64,000 nucleotides of DNA from Arachis hypogaea (Eukaryota > Streptophyta > Magnoliopsida > Fabales > Fabaceae). The position numbers and the translations under genes are program-made. How positions within the stretch are numbered: the stretch's first letter is position 1; every line of letters starts with the position of its first letter. Below, piece after piece: positions 35,207-48,224 of the stretch. Where the stretch lies: the NCBI RefSeq assembly GCF_003086295.3, contig NC_092051.1:7184810-7248809 (forward strand), read 5' to 3'. The notes beneath the pieces are model-generated. The model was not told where the DNA came from and made no database searches. It was given only the letters and a program-made list of their open reading frames with translations.

Positions 35207-36989
35207 AAACCTAAAAAAAAATTGGATACACTAGCTACTACGAAAATAGCTAGACTTTGGTAGCTATATATAATATTTTTTTTATGAGTTATTACTTATT
35301 ACTCCATTTAGATATAGATATATTAATTAATTTGTTTCCTGCAATGCAGACAAGTATCGCCTTGTTAGTCATTTGCTGATTTAATTAGCTTCCCAATATT
35401 ACCTACTTAAGCAGCACATACAAAACCTAGACAGAAGAAACTTTTTGGTGCTAATATATGTACATATCCTTAATTATCCACACATCTGATCTCTTTATAA
35501 TTACGTTATTATTAATTACAACTTGATTCAAATGCACAAAATGTTTTTGTTATTTTTCACTTTCTATAATAATGTAATTTCCGATCCTTAATTAGTCATG
35601 GAATGTCATCATCAGCCAAAAGTTGGAGAGATGGATTGTTTGATTTAAGGTGCACGAGCTTCACAGTTCACCATCAACTTGCATATATTCAGACACGTAA
35701 TAATTAACTACGACAGCTTCTAATAAAGTCTTCTTCTTCCTTTTTTTTTTTCCAACTTTGATGTAATGGTAACCACTCATTATCCAAGAGGGACCTAGAG
35801 TAAAATCATTAGTTACTTGCACCCCGGATTTTCTGTTGCTTTTCATTCCTATATTAGTCCACTACTTACTCTATTTGAACTGATTGATAGTGTAAGTAAA
35901 ACTCTCTCTTTCATTCCATCATATGGTTCATCATTATTGGTAATATGAATGTATATATATGAATACATATTATATTTAACTTATTTTTATTATATATTTT
36001 ATACGAATAAATAATTTAATAATTGATTTTTATAATATACACCAAATATAGTTATATAAATAATTAATAGTAATATATTTAAAAAAATTAAATTAATAAA
36101 AAGAAACAATAATAAATAATTATATTTTTACAATAATACTAAAGATAATATTTAAAGTTACTTTATTTAATATAATATTTATAAATTTATATAGATAACA
36201 TTCATAATTGTATATTTATTATATTTAAAATTATATAAATATTCTAACAATAATTAATAAATATTCAATAAAATAATTTTATAAACTATTTAATTGATTT
36301 TTTATTGTCTCTCAAATATTATGTATTTTTAACATTCTTCTTACCAAGAATTTTTTCGATTTACGTAAAAAAAATCTGGCATAATAGATTTTTTTTTTTG
36401 CTTTATACTACAATTTTTTTCTTTCGAGATTTAATAATGACCGAATTTTAAATATTTCTTTTATAAAAAACTTGATATTATATTATAAAATTATTTTAAA
36501 ATTTTAAATTAATAAAAAAACACATAAATAATTCTATTTTTAACTACAATAAAATGAAATCAAATTAATTAACTAATTAAGGCCACGCAATTGTGTAATT
36601 AACTTAAAGTAGGGAATGTTAGAACGCTACGCATATAACAAATTAAATCCGATGCATAAGCTCCTTTTGCCACGGAAAAAAATGTCTCTTCTCAGGACTT
36701 CGTAACTGCATAGCAGTGGATTCAATTAAATATAGAAGAGAAATTCTCAAGTGTTTTGAAAGTATATATAGTATTCTTATTTGATCAATGAATTATCTTT
36801 TACATTAGTATTATAAGTTTATAACCTCGGTCCTCAGGTTTATGCGAGTTAGTTTCATAACAATTATGATAAGGAAAATAAAAAGATAGATATGAACTCA
36901 TAATTGAAATTAAATAAAAAAGATATTTACATTGAAATAAAAATAAAAAAATTAAAATTAAATATAAAAATATTTTATTTTTTATTCAA
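35207..36989. other. AT-rich spacer
   Basis: No gene was identified. A 61-codon minus ORF at 35661-35846 has no known motif. The block 35940-36560 is extremely AT-rich. Confidence 0.35.
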
Positions 36990-38620
36990 TTTATTTATAT
37001 AATAAAAAAGAGATTCCTCAATCTAATTTATTTATTAGATAATTTGAAAATTAAATTAAAAAAAATTCACTTAACTTCACTTATCTATACTATAATTTTA
37101 TTACGAAACTAAAAAAAAATTTAAATTTTTAAATTATTCTATATTACAGACTATAATAATTTAGGAGGTGATCTATTAGCCATAACCCACCCAATTATAC
37201 TTATATATATCGAAATCTGAATAGAATACATAAACACAGTGCCAAAAGAAAAGAACGTTTCCTTTTCTAACAGACTTTTTGTATAAAGTCAAATATCACC
37301 AGGATGCAGTTACCATAAAATCATATTAATATTCTCAACGGTTCCACAAATACTAATATAACCGCCTATAACATAACTTTATAAATACAAAACTCTTATT
37401 TACCTGAAAGATACGCTATTTATTTTGAATATAATATATTTTATTATCTTACACTTTTTTGATTTGAACGTTGGTAGGTGTTTGTCTGTTGTCGTTTCTC
37501 TTGAATCTAACATATACCTCATTCATCTTAAACGAAGGCATGTCTAATTTCTGAACATAACGAGTTATACTTCAAGCCCAACCTACCACACAAGGAACAT
37601 GAGGTATTTATAACATTTTATTAGGTTAAAAAATTCGAAATCTACTAATATAAAGTTTAATCTAATAATTAAATAAACAAAATCAGAATATATTAAATTA
37701 AATTGAACATTCTAAAAATATAAACTAATTACTTTTAAATAATATTTAAACTTTTCATATCACAAATATTTGAAACACGTATCATTCTCCTCATTTAAAA
37801 AAAAAGATTCATCTTCGAATCTTGTAGTAAAAAAATAATGTATGAAAAAGATAAATATAAGAAAGATCAAATTTTTTTTTGCACTGCATGCTTTTTTTAT
37901 TATTTTTTTTAAATAATAAAATCAACAAGAACCATAAAACAACAACAAAACACAAACATGGAAGACAAGGACGATAAGAATATAAAAAATGACGCGAGAG
38001 ACACTAAATTTTTTTTTTTTGTAAAGATACAGGAAGAACAAATATAAATTAATAAGGATTAATTTAATACTTAAAATTTATTATTAAATGATAAAGAATT
38101 CAAAGGATAAACAAAAAGACAAGGACTGAAATTGAACGGAAAAATATGAATTGAAATTGAAAATATAAAATAGAAAATAAAATGATAGATTGAAAGCGAC
38201 TATAAAGAGAATCACTCTACTTACTATTTAATTTTGTTTTGTTGATTTAACAAAAAAGCAACTCCTCAACCTAACTTATTCACACCATAATTTAAAAATT
38301 GAATCAAAAGACTCACTCAACTTTACTTTTTCACACCATGGTTTTCATCACAAAACCAAAAGAATTTTTAAATTTTTAAATCACTTTATATTACGAGTAT
38401 AATAGTTTATGGGGTATTTATAATCTCTTATTAGAGTAAAATAATTAAAATCTTAAGTCCACTAATATAAAATTTAATTTAATAACTAAATAAATAAAAT
38501 CAAAATATATTAAATTAAATTAAATATTATAAAAATATAAACTAATATATAACTTTAAATAATATTTAAATTTTTTATATCACAGACATTTAAAATTTAA
38601 AGTACATATCAAATTATCTG
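36990..38620. repeat. Direct repeat of about 360 bp, one copy split by a solo LTR
   Basis: The uninterrupted copy (about 38230-38620) contains GCAACTCCTCAACCTAA, TTTTTAAATTTTTAAATCACT and GTATTTATAATCTCTTATTAG...CCACTAATATAAAATTTAAT. The first copy has the same parts in two pieces, about 36990-37168 and 37600-37800. The intervening 431 bp is the LTR listed separately. The two copies may be the LTRs of an older element whose body is now about 430 bp, but primer-binding and coding sequence were not recognised. Confidence 0.6.
37169..37599 (+). mobile_element. Putative solo LTR, 431 bp
   Basis: The unit begins TGATCTATTAG and ends CAAGGAACA, with GGAGG before and TGAGG after (4 of 5 bases alike). 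It interrupts one copy of a direct repeat at a point where the other copy is continuous. A TATA box (CTTTATAAATACA, about 37377) followed by TTGATTTGAACGTTGGTAGG resembles the promoter and R region of gypsy LTRs. Strand follows that promoter. Confidence 0.6.
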
Positions 38621-39491
38621 ATCGAAACTATAGATTATGTTCTTCAAACATTGTCAGTCATGATAATTTTAGAATATATGTAATATATAGTTGCAATATG
38701 CCAATATATGTTGCTCGAAATAATCATATTGCCTTTTTATTAGTTTAACTTTTTTAGGATAAATAATTTTTTAACATTGTATGAAAAATTATTTGTGATA
38801 TAAAGATTTAAAATTTAATTTTTTTAATCCAAATTTTTTTTTAACACACTACAAATATTCATGCCGAAAGAAAAAATATGTAAAATTTATGCAAACCTAA
38901 AAAGTAATTTCTTACCTGAAATATATGTGAGAAATAAGCAATTTCATGACATATATAAGTTAAAATGATATTTAAACAACTATTTAATTATTTACATATA
39001 ATAATAAATAGCTATTAAATGGTAATTTCTTAGGCTTAATAAATTTTTAGGTGTATATGAACATAATACACATTTTTAGAGCTTGTATATTATCTTTTTA
39101 TTTTTATTTTTTAAAAAAGGTCAATAATATTGATGCTTCTTTTATGAAGTTGTCCTTAAGGTAGACCTTATCATCATTACATTCGTTTGGAAAAGTAGCT
39201 AAACAATATAATGTGCAATTGAAATGCTCTAATTGAATAGTAGTAAGTAGCTAGTAGTCTTCTATATAGTTTCATCCTCGTTATAACAAGTCCAAATTAA
39301 ATAACATAACATCAAAATGAATACAATATATATTATAAGAAAATCTTCTATACAGAATTAGAAAATGAAATATTTGATTCAATGGCAGTGATATATCCAA
39401 GCAATAATAGACATACAACATACAACTGTATCTGATATATTAGCTTTACTTTCTAGATAACTAGTTATCACTTTTCAGCGCCGGAAGAAGG
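38621..39491. other. Spacer and probable 3' region of the bHLH gene
   Basis: AT-rich. The last 150 bp or so next to the bHLH stop may be its 3' UTR. No other feature was seen. Confidence 0.35.
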
Positions 39492-40135
39492 TCAAAATTT
39501 TTTTGAAGAATCTGATTTCTGCATCCTTATACACTTGCATTTAGCCCGTTTGTCACTTAGATTCTGCACAAATTAAAGTAATTTAAAATGTTAATCAGTA
39601 TATGCATGCATCTCAAAGATATGATGAATAACTAATAAAACTGATATTATATAGTATAAATTAAAGTACTAGCTTAGATAAATTAATCTACTATTGTGAA
39701 GTTAAAAGAGTTTTTTTTTTTTTGGTGACTAGAAGAATCTAATTAAAGAGAATATTTTTATAGATTCGTAAAATATGAAAGAGAAAAACGTGTTATATTT
39801 TGTTTTTATTAAGATAAGAAAAATTTTACATCCATGTATTAAAGTTAAACAAAACATCTAATCTAAATCCAAAAAACAACTCAAATGGTACAGTGAGAAA
39901 TTATCAAACACTTATAAATCCACCTCAATAATGCACGAGTTTAATTAATTAACAATACATATATATGCCATGATAAAATTGAGGATCAAATTTGGATCCT
40001 TATAAAAAATAAGAAACTAGCTAGCTAGTACCTGAAGGCTCATAATTAAGCAGTAATTTCAACAATAATTATGTTATGTGTTTATTGAAAACTAGTTATA
40101 TGCATAGAATATATAAAATATATATTAAAAAATCT

Positions 40136-40172
<37 letters not shown>

Positions 40173-43100
40173 CTAGTAATTGATCCTTTTTTTGTGAATA
40201 TAGATGCATGTTTTACGGTTAATTTTTGTAGAAATGAAAAAAAATTGTGTTTAATTCAGTATCATGGTTAGTTAGTGTATTTTTTATTATATGGTGAAAT
40301 AATTTATTTTTTATATGAATTTATGATATATGAATTTATTTTTTTAATTTTAAATAATAAATCGAACTCTCAAATATGAAAAATCGAAAGATTCAATTTA
40401 TAGTGAGATAATTTTTTTTGTTGTTTTCAAATAAATTAGAGAGTCCGATTAGTATGTTTAATTTTTTTTTAATACTACAATACAAATATGATCCTTAGAT
40501 TTGAATTAAAAAAAAAGTTTAAAAACTACAAATCTAACTTTTAAATTTATAATTTGTGATATCATAAAAAAATAAAAAAACATAAATCTGATTTTTAAAT
40601 TTATGGTATCAATATAAATAAAAAATACACTACATTTTTACATTATTAAAAAATACTACTACAACCCCAATATTAAAAATAAAAAGGGCATGTTTTACAT
40701 ATATGTCAGATAGACAGTGCAAAAATGATAGTACATACTACATAGCTTTATATGAGTTAGCTAGTGATTAATTGTATGGAGACGAGTAAGGACATTTCAT
40801 TATATAATTCTCAAATTAAACAAATTAAACTTGCAATGTATCTAGCTAGCTATCCTTATAGTCATAGAATTGTCAGTTACGCACCTTAAATTGTTTCTGA
40901 AGATCTTTTATGTATCCTACAGCCATGTCCAACATGTCTGCTGTGCTGGCTTGCTGCTCAACAATGTACATACATACAAGTCAATTTATATGTTGACTTT
41001 TCCAATGCAAATTCAAAAACCACGCCACTCCATCCATATATATATATTCCTCCATGCATGTTTCATGAAGAATATAATCATGATTAACAATCTTACCTTG
41101 TCCATGTTCGGAACAAGCTCTTCTAATAATTTCATTCGTTCACTGATCCGAGTTCTTCTCACCTGAAAATAACTACATACTTATTATCACCATCACAATC
41201 ATTAATTTACAAATTAATTATTTGAGTTCATGAATTTGATGAAAGCTGTTTAGTTAATTATTTTAAAAGATATTTTTAATACATGCTTCCAATTATCAAT
41301 TAGATTGAAAATAATGAATATTCTCTTTTTAAAATTCCAAATTAAAATATTGAAAATCTCTTCTATTTTTTAATTTATTTAGTATTTCAAATGATTCTTT
41401 TAAAATAAAAAATTATAATATATACTATAACATTACAAAAATACTTGATATACAAAAAATTAACTACTAATTTAATTATTAAATTAATTATTATATATTT
41501 AATAAATAATAAATATGTTATTTTATATATTTTTTAGAGGAGTGTTAGGAGGCCAGCAATTTTTATGTTTTGTAACTATTAACTGACTATCAATAGTATT
41601 TTTAATGGTGTGAGATTACATCCAATGATAAGAGATTACTCACTTTTTTTATGATTAAGTACTAGCCACAAAATACAAAAATTGCTGCCCCTAAATTTTT
41701 TCTATTTTTTATTTTAATATATATTATATACAAATGACTAATTTGATCTATAATTTTAGTACAATTATGTCATAGTTGATATCATTCATTATACTATTCA
41801 CACACGGTATATGTACTAATTCTTACTTAAATAAGTAAATGTGAATTACATTACACTGCAACTATATATGAAAAGACTACCCTTAATTTGGGTCAAATAT
41901 ATAGTTTGGAAAAAAAGAAAAAAGATGGTACGTACATACCCTTTCGGCAATGCTTCTGGGATGAGTAGCACATCCTCTTTTGGCTCTAATTTTACATGGA
42001 ACAGAATCTGATAATGGGAAGTGAATCATATTCTCCATTGCAAACATCTCCGATTCCGCTTTTGGAAAACTTAGTTGATGCGATAGTGTATGAACAACTT
42101 TATTATTCCCAAACTCTTCATTCTAATGATCATCAACATATGTAATTAATTATAAATTGTGTATTTGATTTGATGGAGAAACTAAAATAAGAAAATATGA
42201 ATAAAATGTAGTACCTGATTAGCATAAAAAATTAACTTATGAATCCTATTTTGGTCGTCCCTCTTGTATGATGTCTCATTCCAAGAACCATAATTAGGGA
42301 AGAATAATCCACCATTACGGTTATTATTATTAGTTGCCGTTGCTGAAGAAGAAGGGCTTCTTGATGATGAGAAGCTAATTTGGTTATTGAATCTGTTCAT
42401 TGTGGATAGACTAAGTTCATCACTGCCACTGTAGTTTCCAACACCTTTCGTCATAGTATTTGCATTAGTATCATACCCTGCAAAAAATAATTATTCATCA
42501 CAACGTAACACATGTATACATATATATACTTTTAACAAAAATACTATTTAGACATTAAAATTAGTCGCTAAAATTAATTATCATAAATTGTATATATATA
42601 TATACATAATTTAATTTATTTTTAATATATATTTTAGATAAACAAGACAATTCCGTACATCATTTCAAGATGTCATTCGCACATAGTTAATTAATTAGTT
42701 TCTAGACCTTGAAAATGAAGTTAATTACCAAATTTTCCAATCTTGTGTGTTCTAGAAACGGCACACTATTGGTAGGTAAATTAAATTTCACTCTCTGAAG
42801 AATCTTTTATAATATATATGTTCATTTTTTTTTAAAGATTATTGTATATGAAAAAAGTAATACCTGAAATTATAGCCTTATGAAGAAGAACCACTTGACA
42901 AACATAGAAAACTTGAATCATGAGATTCCAAAGCTAATAATATAAGCAGCAAGAACAAAAAGTGCATGTGTGTAAAAGTACCTTCATCAACAGCACTACT
43001 TTTTCTAATTTTATTCCTTATTCTTAATTAATATGCTAATTAAAAATAAAACAAGGACGCGAAAAAAGAGTAATGAATGAGAAGATAGAGAAGACGAACC

Positions 43101-43463
43101 GTTATTATCGTGGAAGGAGAAATGCGAAGCTGGAAAAGTGCTCTGCCTTGGTAGATCCGTTCCAGAGGAAGTGGAAGCGGAAGGTGCAGTTGACGAGTTG
43201 TGGAGTCTGGTGAAGCGATGATTCGAATTCATCGAAGAAAGTGATGGCGGTTTTGTTGTTGAAGAAGGCTTATTGTTGTTGGAGCTGAAGAATCTCGAGA
43301 ACGACGACGACGACGACCTCTCCTGTTCAGATGAACAAGAACCTTCAACAACCTGTAACTGTTCGAGGACTGAAGGAGGAGCAGAGCGAAATCGAAGCAA
43401 TCCTGATGCTGATGACGACGATGAGTTTAGCTGCTGTTGGTGATAACGGGAACTGGAATCCAT
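39492..43463 (-). CDS. bHLH transcription factor of the bHLH122/bHLH130 (FBH) group
   Basis: Six exons (43463-43100, 42477-42215, 42122-41940, 41162-41097, 40953-40885, 39563-39492) join in frame at GT-AG sites to 338 codons. The N terminus is Ser-rich with GLLRFRSAPPSVL, the family's conserved LxRxRSAP motif, and a second motif near PRQSTFPASHFSF. The signature VPCKIRAKRGCATHPRSIAE leads into the basic region and helix-loop-helix RTRISERMKLLEELVPNMDK and TADMLDMAVGYIKDLQKQFK (about 258-315). The C terminus NLSDKRAKCKC is also family-typical. Such nuclear factors bind E-boxes as dimers. Relatives regulate flowering (CONSTANS activation), stomatal opening and drought response. The DNA-contact residues look intact. 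Introns are AT-rich, the last about 1.3 kb. The exact orthologue cannot be fixed without alignment. Confidence 0.92.
41548..41691. mobile_element. Tourist-like MITE in an intron of the bHLH gene
   Basis: This 144-bp relative of the P450 intron MITE (13533-13679) shares TTTTGTAACTATTAA, AATGGTGTGAGATTACAT and GATTA(G/A)TCAC-like blocks. Its ends read GGAGGCCAGCAATTTT and, reversed, GGGGCAGCAATTTTTG. TTA precedes it (41545-41547) and TAA follows (41692-41694). It lies in intron 3, between exons 3 and 4. Confidence 0.78.
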
Positions 43464-43623
43464 TATAGGTAGCTAGGGTTCTTCAGCTTAATTAATTAAT
43501 TGTAATGAGAATGAAGCAAGTAACGTTTAAGAAAATAAAAAGGGCTTTTGGTTCCACAAAGTCAAAATTCAAAAATTATTTGTAATAATAAGTAATAGAT
43601 GACTGGGTTGGAAAGCAAGAAGC

Positions 43624-43710
<87 letters not shown>

Positions 43711-43800
43711 AAATGAATGTTAATGGTTGGGGCCTGAGCATGTTCGGCCAATGAAAGACCACGAAAACGCAACAACCAAAGTCAGGGGACTAATTTTTCT
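43464..43800 (-). promoter_or_regulatory. Upstream region of the bHLH gene with a long (CT)n tract
   Basis: On the bHLH coding strand, a pure CT tract of 41 units (43626-43707 read as GA on the plus strand) lies about 165-245 bp before the ATG, a usual place for a 5' UTR or proximal promoter. Long GA/CT tracts are known binding sites of BPC (GAGA-binding) proteins in plants. No convincing TATA box was identified. Confidence 0.5.
43626..43707. repeat. (GA)41 microsatellite
   Basis: 82 bp of perfect GA repeat just upstream of the bHLH start codon. The long Leu/Ser-alternating ORFs here are artefacts of the repeat. Confidence 0.95.
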
Positions 43801-44099
43801 ATTATTTTATTTTTCCACTTGGATTATATATAGAGCTTCATGATTCCCAAAATAGTAATCCTTTTTTTTATTATTATTTTGTACTATTTCCAATTTCTAT
43901 TTTTTTAACATGTATTATATATACCTATTGTATCTATATGTAGATACAGGGTTTTTAATAAATAATGCATCTACTAGTATTCGTTAAGGGTTTAAAAATT
44001 ATTTTTTAAAATGTATTGAATGATTTTAAAGCTTTAATTATATATATATATTTTAGACATTTTTTGTTTTGTAACAAGTATATTTTTAGGAACAAATAA

Positions 44100-44500
44100 C
44101 GTTAAAATTATGATACACACTGACATAGACACAGGATACGACATAATATGATACGGGATATATTGACACACGAATATTAAAATCTTATAAAATACGAGCA
44201 TACGCATATATAAAATATAAATTATTTTTTAATTATTTTTAATATCTTATGTTAAATATATAATATTTAAAATATTTTTTATTTTAATAAATAATAATAT
44301 ATATTATTTCTGAATTTATTTTAAAAATATATATTAAAAATAAGGTTAAACACACTGACATGTGATGATATTTAAGTGTGTCTATATCAAATGTGTTCAA
44401 AAAAATATTTTTATTATTTTTTATTTAGGCACAGATCTATCAAATGCGTATCTGAAATATGTCTGATATGTATATACGACAATTCAACAAAATATATGTA
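44100..44500. repeat. Dispersed repeat fragment (copy 2, inverted relative to 20830-21120)
   Basis: In reverse complement this contains GATATAGACACACTTAAATA, TCATCACATGTCAGTGTG and AATTCAGAAATAATATATATT in the same order as 20890-21080. It continues with ATGATACACACTGACATAGACAC-like tracts on its left side. Confidence 0.6.
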
Positions 44501-44581
44501 TTTCATAAATTAAAAGATATAAATTAAGGAAAGAAGTCTTATTATGCAGATATATTTTAAAGAATTTAAAGGTTTTATTTT

Positions 44582-44679
44582 TAATTTAGAATACATAGGA
44601 AAACAAATTTTCTTTTCACGACAACGATGATAATAATAATTTAGAATACATATATAGGAAAACAAATTTTCTTTTCACG

Positions 44680-44759
<80 letters not shown>
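44582..44759. repeat. Tandem duplication followed by an (ATA)n microsatellite
   Basis: AGGAAAACAAATTTTCTTTT plus flanking TTTAGAATACAT and CACGA occurs twice (about 44584-44625 and 44640-44680). It is followed by about 25 uninterrupted ATA units to 44759. Confidence 0.85.
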
Positions 44760-46415
44760 CTCATTCAAAAGAGTGTAAACAATTTTGTGGCAGTTTAAAT
44801 GAGCGAATTTTATAAAAATGCTTCACATTTTTTTTTAAATGACGATATGATTCAAACTATATATCTATGTATTCAATATACGTAAACGTTCGCCCAATAA
44901 GTTAAAGCCTTTTCTGTTTGCAGACACAGATCAAAAAATCGTGTAGTCTCTGCAAATAACTCATTTAAATATCGTATTCTTAAGGCAATTGGCAGGGCCA
45001 GAAAGTAATATATCTCTTTTAAAAAAACTCACACAACTTGCTCAATCTTGACTTTCATTAACCATCTTCTACGAAAAAGAGAAACCAGGAAAAAAGTTTT
45101 ATCGATAGAACATTATTCAACGATATCATCAAATGCTTTATATTCACTTTAATGAACAAAAATTTAGTTATCACATTTATACATTAATATATTCATTAAA
45201 TATTATATTATACGTTTCTTGTTTAATGTTTATCAACAAATTTTTTATACAAAAAAAATATTGTCATTCATAAAAATAGATATATAATACTTACGGATAA
45301 TAGAATTAAGGAGACCACTTTAATAAAGACATTAAAAATATATTTTTTTAAGATATTTAATTACATATGTTATGTTATTATTGAACATTTTTATTAAACT
45401 GATTAATAATTTATTTTTTAATAAACCAGAACAAATTTGGTTTATTATACCAATAATAATAAACTCAATTATTTGTATTATAATTATTAGACCCGATTTA
45501 ATTCGATCGAATTACACAATCTAAACCAAATATCTTTAAACTTTTTGATAAAAAGACAAATATATTCCTGATTTTTTATTTTATGGATATTTAAATTCCT
45601 AAAAATTTAAAAATATAATTAAATCTCTAAAAAAAATAGGTTTATTGTTATTGTTATAAAAAAAATCGATTTTATTTTAATTTGTTAAGAAATTTAAAAT
45701 AACCGATTCATTAATACGTTTAATAATAATACAAAACGTAAGCATCTTTACAAAAAGACGTTTTAAGCGTCTTTATGGGAGCATTCCCCTAGAATTAAAG
45801 TAGATCTAAAATTAAAAAAATATTAGATATTATTTATTTATTTTCAATTATAAATTAAAAGTGAGTTTAATATTTGTTTACAGAAGATCTTAACAGGTAA
45901 AAACAAAAACAAATCTAAATCTTTTTAGTTTTTAAATCTACATGAAAAGTATTACAATATTCTAAAATATTCTCGTTGTTCTTCATATAAATTTGACCAT
46001 TTTTCTACTCTGAAAATATTTTTACAAACAAAAGACAACTAATTCACTGTATCCTTCTTCCAGATCTAATAAATCACTATGTTCAAATCATTTATAAAAG
46101 ATAAAATAAGACACCACCAAAAAAAACACCACAAAAAATTATTGAAAAGTAAATACAAGAGAGAAGACCGGGCAAGGAAGAACAGAGGGAATGAAAAGAG
46201 GAAAGGAAAAAAGAAAAAGAAGAGAGAATGGAAAAAAAAAAGGTTGGGAAAAGAGAAAGAGAGTGATGGAAATATTGTGTCGTATTATTTGAAAACAAAA
46301 TTGAATTAGGTAGGAAAAAAGAACCTTAATTGTGCATGGATCTTTTAATTTCACACACATTTCTATATACGAGTAAAATATATCTTATTTGTGGACTATA
46401 AGAAGACTTAAATTC

Positions 46416-46509
46416 GCCAACGAGTTATAGTTCAAATGGCATAGTCTTTCCATACTCAATTAAAAGATTGGGGGTTCAAGTCTCCTATCTTTGATAAAAA
46501 AAAAAAAAA
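46416..46509 (+). mobile_element. Very short tRNA-derived SINE
   Basis: A 94-bp unit starts GCCAACGAG and ends in poly-A (from about 46496). It is flanked by a perfect 12-bp duplication, AGACTTAAATTC (46404-46415 and 46510-46521). Inside, AGTTCAAATGGCATAGTC resembles a pol III A box region, and GGGGTTCAAGTCTCC at about 46480 resembles a B box (GGTTCAANNCC type). A target duplication plus poly-A shows retroposition by a LINE machinery. It is unusually short for a plant SINE. Confidence 0.85.
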
Positions 46510-46521
46510 AGACTTAAATTC

Positions 46522-48224
46522 ATATATTGAAGAATTTAACAGAAAGATGTTAGATAATTAACTATCTTCTATGTTTTTTATCAAAAATGTTTGCCCAAAA
46601 TTAACATCCCCCTTATATCAATAGCTATGCATATAAATACATATACATTAACAAAAAGATATTTGTTGATGAGAGCTTATTAAATGAAGCTGCTTCGTCA
46701 TTTGTTTTTGAGATTCATAGGATATGAAAATTGCAATTGCATGGGATATTTGCATTCTCCATTTTTCTATTTTCAAGACAAGTCTACTGCGTCCTTACCA
46801 TCCAACAACGCCGCCCTCTTACTTTCCATAAATATCATCTCCTTATCTTAGCCCTTATTTTTTCATCTTATTTACTACTTTGCCACTAGTCAGTAGTCAC
46901 AATCCCACACTCTAAACTCTGAAGTCCAAAGTCCAAACTCCAAACACTCGTTTTAATATTGATTTAACTTTTAAAACTTTAATTAAATCCTAATTTCAAT
47001 TTTAATATTTAAAGTATTTTATTTTTGTGCCAAACAACTTATTTTGTTATATCATTTATTTTATACTTCAAATTTAATTTATTTTTCCAAAATTTACTTT
47101 TTTTAAAATTATTTTTCTACATAGCAATGGCAATGCAAGTTGATAATCATAATGATTTAGTAGTGAAAATAATAAAAAATGTATATATTGAAAATAAAAT
47201 TAATTTTGACCAAAAATAAAAAATACGATGAAATAAAATCTGAGACAAAAATAAAAAATTTAAATGTTAAACATGAAATTAAATTTTATTCTAAATATTA
47301 AAAATTAAAATAATATTTTATTATTATCATTATTCTTTAAAAAAAATTACAATATAAACTTTTTTTATATAGTTGATGTATCTATATATATCTACTATCT
47401 TATAGATTTTAAGAAATAATCACCATTTTCTCCATCTTGTAATTAGGAGAATGTGTACAATAATGATCGAGAAGGATAAATTATTTTCCTAAATTTTAAT
47501 GAAATTCCTTATCCACTCCATCTAAAGACGAGTAATAATATAAATTCTTTACAACATTTTATACCTTTAAATATTACATAAAATAAAAATAGAAATTAAA
47601 GACCTATTTTTTTTTTTTGTTGGGTGTGGCAAAGAACAACCTGGTTAGAACTTAGAAGAATGAAAAAAGTTTTTAAGTATATCGATACACTAATATTTTA
47701 ATAAATTTTAACTGTTTATTTTAATTATATATATTATATATATATTTTAATAGTATATTGATACACTTAAAAGTTTTTCAATAGTAAAATACCATGGTTT
47801 TTGTTTTAGAAAAGTTAGGAAAGCTTAAAATAAAGAATTATTGGAAAGAGTCCAACAATGCTTATAAAATTAGATAAATGGGCCGGCCTGAATATGATTG
47901 CAGAATGTCCAATTAAGAGAGAAATTGGGTTGTCATTAAAAAAAGGAGAGAAATTGGGTTATGATTGGCTCCACGTGATGGATCTTTGACAGTATAAAAT
48001 TCCAATAATTAAGCCTTTAGTATTTCCAAGACAAAAAAAACCTTTGGTATTTAACTATTTATAACTAAGTTGGGCTACAAAAAATGTTCTAAAGTCCAAA
48101 CGAATAAAAAATAGTAACTACTTTTGTATTTTCTGAAAGGACGCAGTTGCTAGCGGGCAAAACAGAAAATCATATAGTTAGTTTGGTATATATACGGTCA
48201 GAGTGGTCCTTTTCTCACTAGTTC
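46522..48224. other. Spacer without a recognisable gene
   Basis: AT-rich DNA. An ORF at 47025-47219 has no known motif. Around 46780-46930 the sequence is less AT-rich and contains a small repeat of AAGTCCAAA/CCAAACTCCAAACAC. No element ends were seen. Confidence 0.4.

Larger units (their letters stand above)
43800..46415. other. AT-rich spacer with repeats, no gene
   Basis: It contains the dispersed-repeat copy at 44100-44500, a short tandem duplication and TAA microsatellite at 44582-44759, and a purine-rich stretch at 46130-46270. That stretch gives Lys/Arg-rich (+) and Phe/Ser-rich (-) chance ORFs. No coding gene is supported. Confidence 0.45.

Noticed and set aside
35661..35846. 61-codon minus ORF as a gene fragment
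   Set aside because: No match to any family I recognise and no splice or promoter context.
43562..43775. Leu/Ser-repeat ORFs on the minus strand
   Set aside because: They are translations of the (GA)41 microsatellite in two frames.
46079..46360. Lys/Arg-rich plus ORF and Phe-rich minus ORFs
   Set aside because: They arise from a purine-rich low-complexity tract read on both strands.
46430..46495. Functional tRNA gene
   Set aside because: There are pol III box-like words, but no cloverleaf could be drawn by eye, and the poly-A tail with target duplication shows a SINE.
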